NCBI GenBank assembly: GCA_019116905.1
Contig: DXAQ01000128.1
Coordinates: 1-33,856 of the forward strand
Origin: Candidatus Mucispirillum faecigallinarum
Lineage (GTDB): Bacteria; Chrysiogenota; Deferribacteres; Deferribacterales; Mucispirillaceae
Direction of reading: 5' to 3'
Length of the DNA: 33,856 nt
Shown here: one piece after another, positions 31,823-33,856 of the stretch
Layout: each line of letters opens with the position of its first letter
Position numbering within the stretch: position 1 is the first letter of the stretch
Program-made: the position numbers and the translations under genes
Notes under the pieces: generated by a model
What the model saw: only the letters and a program-made list of their open reading frames with translations
Database searches by the model: none
Told to the model about the DNA's origin: nothing

Positions 31823-32818
31823 TTATTTTGTAATTAATTTACCGTCTTTTATGATATACTCTGCAGAGTTAATCATTTCATCGCTAAAATTAATACCCAG
31901 TAATTTTGCAGTATCTAAATCAAGCAGTTTTTTATAAAATGCTGGGTCATTTAATGAGAGTATTGGCAGTTCATCAGCCTTTTTACCCTGCAGCACTTCT
32001 GCAACAAGTTTACCTGTCATTCTTCCCATTTGATAATAGCTGAACCCTAACGCATAAACTACTCCGCCATTTAATGTTGGTGTGATATCGCCGCCAAAAA
32101 CAGGTATTTTATTTTGTTTTGCTGTATCTGTTAAGGCTGTCATCGCTGTTGCAATAGAGTTATCTGTAAAGCAGTAAAATGCATCTACCCTTGAAACAAG
32201 GCTTTCTGCTGCCTGTTTTACTTCGGCAGGGGTAGTAATCGTCTGCACAATTAATTCTACACCCATTTCATCGCACACTTTTTTTGTAGTTTCTGCCATA
32301 CTTACAGAGTTTGATTCAGATGTTGTATATATTACGCCAAGTTTTTTAAAATCGTATATTTTTTTAAACTCTGCCAGCTGTTCTTTTATAGGTATTGCAT
32401 CTATTACCCCTGTAATATTTTTATGGCCTTGTGTAATAGATGAGGCAAGCCCTGCTTTTACAGGGTCAGTTACTGCTGTAAAAACAATAGGAGTATTTGT
32501 CAGCTGTTTTGAAAGTGCTACAGTTATTGGGGTAGCAATACCAACAGCCACATCAATCTTATCGCTTTTAAATTTACTGGCAATAGCTGATGCAATATTT
32601 AAATCACCATTTGCATTCTGCAGGTCAATATTTGCTTTAACGTTAAGCTCTTTTAATTCATCAAGTACGCCTTTTTCTGCATCATTTAATGAATTATGGG
32701 AGATTAATTTAGCAATCCCAATAGTTGGAAGTTCTGGGTTTTTTGCCTCATTTTTTTTACATGCTGTAATGTTTAATATTAAGCCAAAAGCTAATAATGT
32801 TATTAATATTTTTTTCAT
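31823..32818 (-). CDS. ABC transporter substrate-binding lipoprotein, TrpX/PF04392 type (second copy)
   Basis: A 331-residue lipoprotein; signal MKKILITLLAFGLILNITAC with lipobox ITAC (Cys20). The type I periplasmic-binding fold of the ABC_sub_bind family is seen in PTIGIAKLISHNSLNDAEKG, PIVFTAVTDPVKAGLA, ITGVIDAIPI, KLGVIYTTSESNS, DAFYCFTDNSIATAM and VYALGFSYYQMGRMTG. The family binds small ligands such as tryptophan or tyrosine for an ABC importer; specificity here is unknown. ATG at 32818 has AGGA upstream; a TTG two codons earlier is unlikely. It follows its paralogue by nine bases. No permease or ATPase gene is in the window; they may be beyond the right edge or elsewhere. Confidence 0.93.
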   Translation of the reverse strand: MKKILITLLAFGLILNITACKKNEAKNPELPTIGIAKLISHNSLNDAEKGVLDELKELNVKANIDLQNANGDLNIASAIASKFKSDKIDVAVGIATPITVALSKQLTNTPIVFTAVTDPVKAGLASSITQGHKNITGVIDAIPIKEQLAEFKKIYDFKKLGVIYTTSESNSVSMAETTKKVCDEMGVELIVQTITTPAEVKQAAESLVSRVDAFYCFTDNSIATAMTALTDTAKQNKIPVFGGDITPTLNGGVVYALGFSYYQMGRMTGKLVAEVLQGKKADELPILSLNDPAFYKKLLDLDTAKLLGINFSDEMINSAEYIIKDGKLITK

Positions 32819-32827
32819 AAGCAAATC

Positions 32828-33829
32828 CTATTTTTTTACTTCTTTTCCATTTTCTAAAAATATAGTATTTTCAGAAATCAGGTCTGCAGGAATTGTTACA
32901 CCAAGAGCTTTTACTACATCATTATCAATAATAGTTTGTGTTTCTTTTGCACCTTTTACAAACCTTGTTGGTATATCTTCTGTTTTTTTGCCGTTTAAAA
33001 TGTCTATAATCTGCTGTCCTGCAAGTCTGCCGATTGTATAATAATCAGCCCCTGCAGTATATAAAACTCCGCCAAACTGTAAAGAAGATGATGGGTCAGC
33101 AGAAAATACTGGCAGATTATTTGCAGCAGCTGTTGATGTAACTGCGCTAAGAGATGAGCATACATTGTTATCTGTTACAACATAAAATGCATCAACTCTG
33201 CCGATTAAGCTTTCTGCAGCCTGTTTTATTTCGCCAATATTAGTTATTGCCTGGCTTAATAATTTAATACCTAATTTATCACAAACTTCTTTTGTCCTTC
33301 TATTCATTACAACAGAATTATCTTCTGAGCTTGTGTAAATCATACCAAGTTTTGTAAATGGCACAATAGAGCGGAAAGCATTAATTTGATTTTCAATATC
33401 TACAGCATCAGAAACGCCTGTAATATTTTTGCCGCCTTTATCAATGCTTGGTACAAGTTTAGCAGATACTGGGTCGCTTATTGCAGCAAATACAATAGGA
33501 GTATTTTTCATAGTATTAAGCAGAGCAACAGCCATAGGTGTGCCTATACCTACTGCAACAGCTGCACCGTCCGATTTAAATTTATTAGCAATAGATGTAG
33601 CAATATTCATATCTGCATTTGCATTTTGGAAGTCATAGTTTACTTTCACTCCTTTTTCTGCAAGTTCATCTTGAATACCCTGTTCTACTGCGTTTAAGGC
33701 TGGGTGAGCAAGCAGTTTTGCAACAGCAACAGTCGGCAGAGATTGTGAAGCAGCATCTTCATTTTTTTTACATCCTGAAACTGCTGCAAGTAATACAACT
33801 GCCATAGAAATAATCATTAATTTTTTCAT
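32828..33829 (-). CDS. ABC transporter substrate-binding lipoprotein, TrpX/PF04392 type (first copy)
   Basis: A 334-residue lipoprotein with signal MKKLMIISMAVVLLAAVSGC (Cys20). It is a clear paralogue of the next gene: PTVAVAKLLAHPALNAVEQG, PIVFAAISDPVSAKL, ITGVSDAVDI, KLGMIYTSSEDNS, DAFYVVTDNNVCSSL and VLYTAGADYYTIGRLAGQQ line up one to one. Tandem copies with divergent pocket residues (FTDNSIATA against VTDNNVCSS) suggest two ligands, or two affinities, served by one transporter. ATG at 33829 follows a GGAG site; a TTG four codons upstream overlaps that site. It is probably first in the operon, with the promoter beyond the window edge. Confidence 0.93.
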   Translation of the reverse strand: MKKLMIISMAVVLLAAVSGCKKNEDAASQSLPTVAVAKLLAHPALNAVEQGIQDELAEKGVKVNYDFQNANADMNIATSIANKFKSDGAAVAVGIGTPMAVALLNTMKNTPIVFAAISDPVSAKLVPSIDKGGKNITGVSDAVDIENQINAFRSIVPFTKLGMIYTSSEDNSVVMNRRTKEVCDKLGIKLLSQAITNIGEIKQAAESLIGRVDAFYVVTDNNVCSSLSAVTSTAAANNLPVFSADPSSSLQFGGVLYTAGADYYTIGRLAGQQIIDILNGKKTEDIPTRFVKGAKETQTIIDNDVVKALGVTIPADLISENTIFLENGKEVKK

Positions 33830-33856
33830 TTCATTCTCCAAATATTATTTTTTATT

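Overview
This is a low-GC (roughly one-third G+C by eye), densely coded bacterial chromosome segment. The many lipoproteins, a TraF/PorV-like outer-membrane barrel, a periplasmic-type lytic transglycosylase and a chemoreceptor point to a motile, Gram-negative-type (diderm) organism. The all-GH57 glycogen cluster with DUF4912, the nucleotidyltransferase/phosphomannomutase fusion and the very low GC fit a host-associated member of the Deferribacterota (a Mucispirillum-like organism). That assignment is an inference from gene content, not a database match. Nothing in the window looks like phage, an insertion sequence or CRISPR.

Layout. 1-6.5 kb: a secreted endonuclease I (+), then leftward genes: a secreted protein with EexN-like repeats, tRNA-Leu(GAG) with its own terminator, a DUF3089 lipoprotein hydrolase translationally coupled to a dicarboxylate/amino-acid symporter, and a large protein with a degenerate formylglycine-enzyme-like fold and TPR-like helices. 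6.6-8.7 kb: a methyl-accepting chemotaxis protein. 8.8-18.4 kb: a tight leftward operon for alpha-glucan (glycogen) metabolism: GH57 alpha-amylase, GH57 4-alpha-glucanotransferase, GalT-like nucleotidylyltransferase, GT5 glycogen synthase, DUF4912 protein, GH57 branching enzyme, and an AhpD-like CxxC protein at the end. 18.6-21.6 kb: a sugar-nucleotidyltransferase/phosphohexomutase fusion preceded by a stand-alone response regulator. 21.8-22.5 kb: ribulose-phosphate epimerase with a perfect-palindrome terminator.

22.6-26.9 kb is the only long rightward block: MltB-type lytic transglycosylase, lipoprotein, TraF/PorV-like barrel and a second lipoprotein, probably one envelope operon. 27.1-31.4 kb is leftward: a lipoprotein M30-type metallopeptidase with a 36-bp repeat linker, and two tandem membrane metallophosphoesterases. 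31.4-31.8 kb is a 455-base gene-free stretch. It holds a candidate small RNA with its own promoter-like boxes, C-rich anti-Shine-Dalgarno loops and a strong intrinsic terminator. The window ends with two tandem ABC-type substrate-binding lipoproteins.

The glycogen operon reads as a self-contained cytoplasmic pathway: a synthase elongates, GH57 branching enzyme branches, and GH57 amylase and glucanotransferase remodel or degrade, with no GH13, GH77, GT35 or glgC gene in the window. The synthase carries Tyr at the position of the usual donor-binding Lys15, and a GalT-like enzyme sits where glgC might be expected, so the sugar-nucleotide donor is an open question. The candidate small RNA, the EexN-repeat protein, the FGE-like/TPR protein and the MltB-lipoprotein-barrel operon are the other items most worth a second look.
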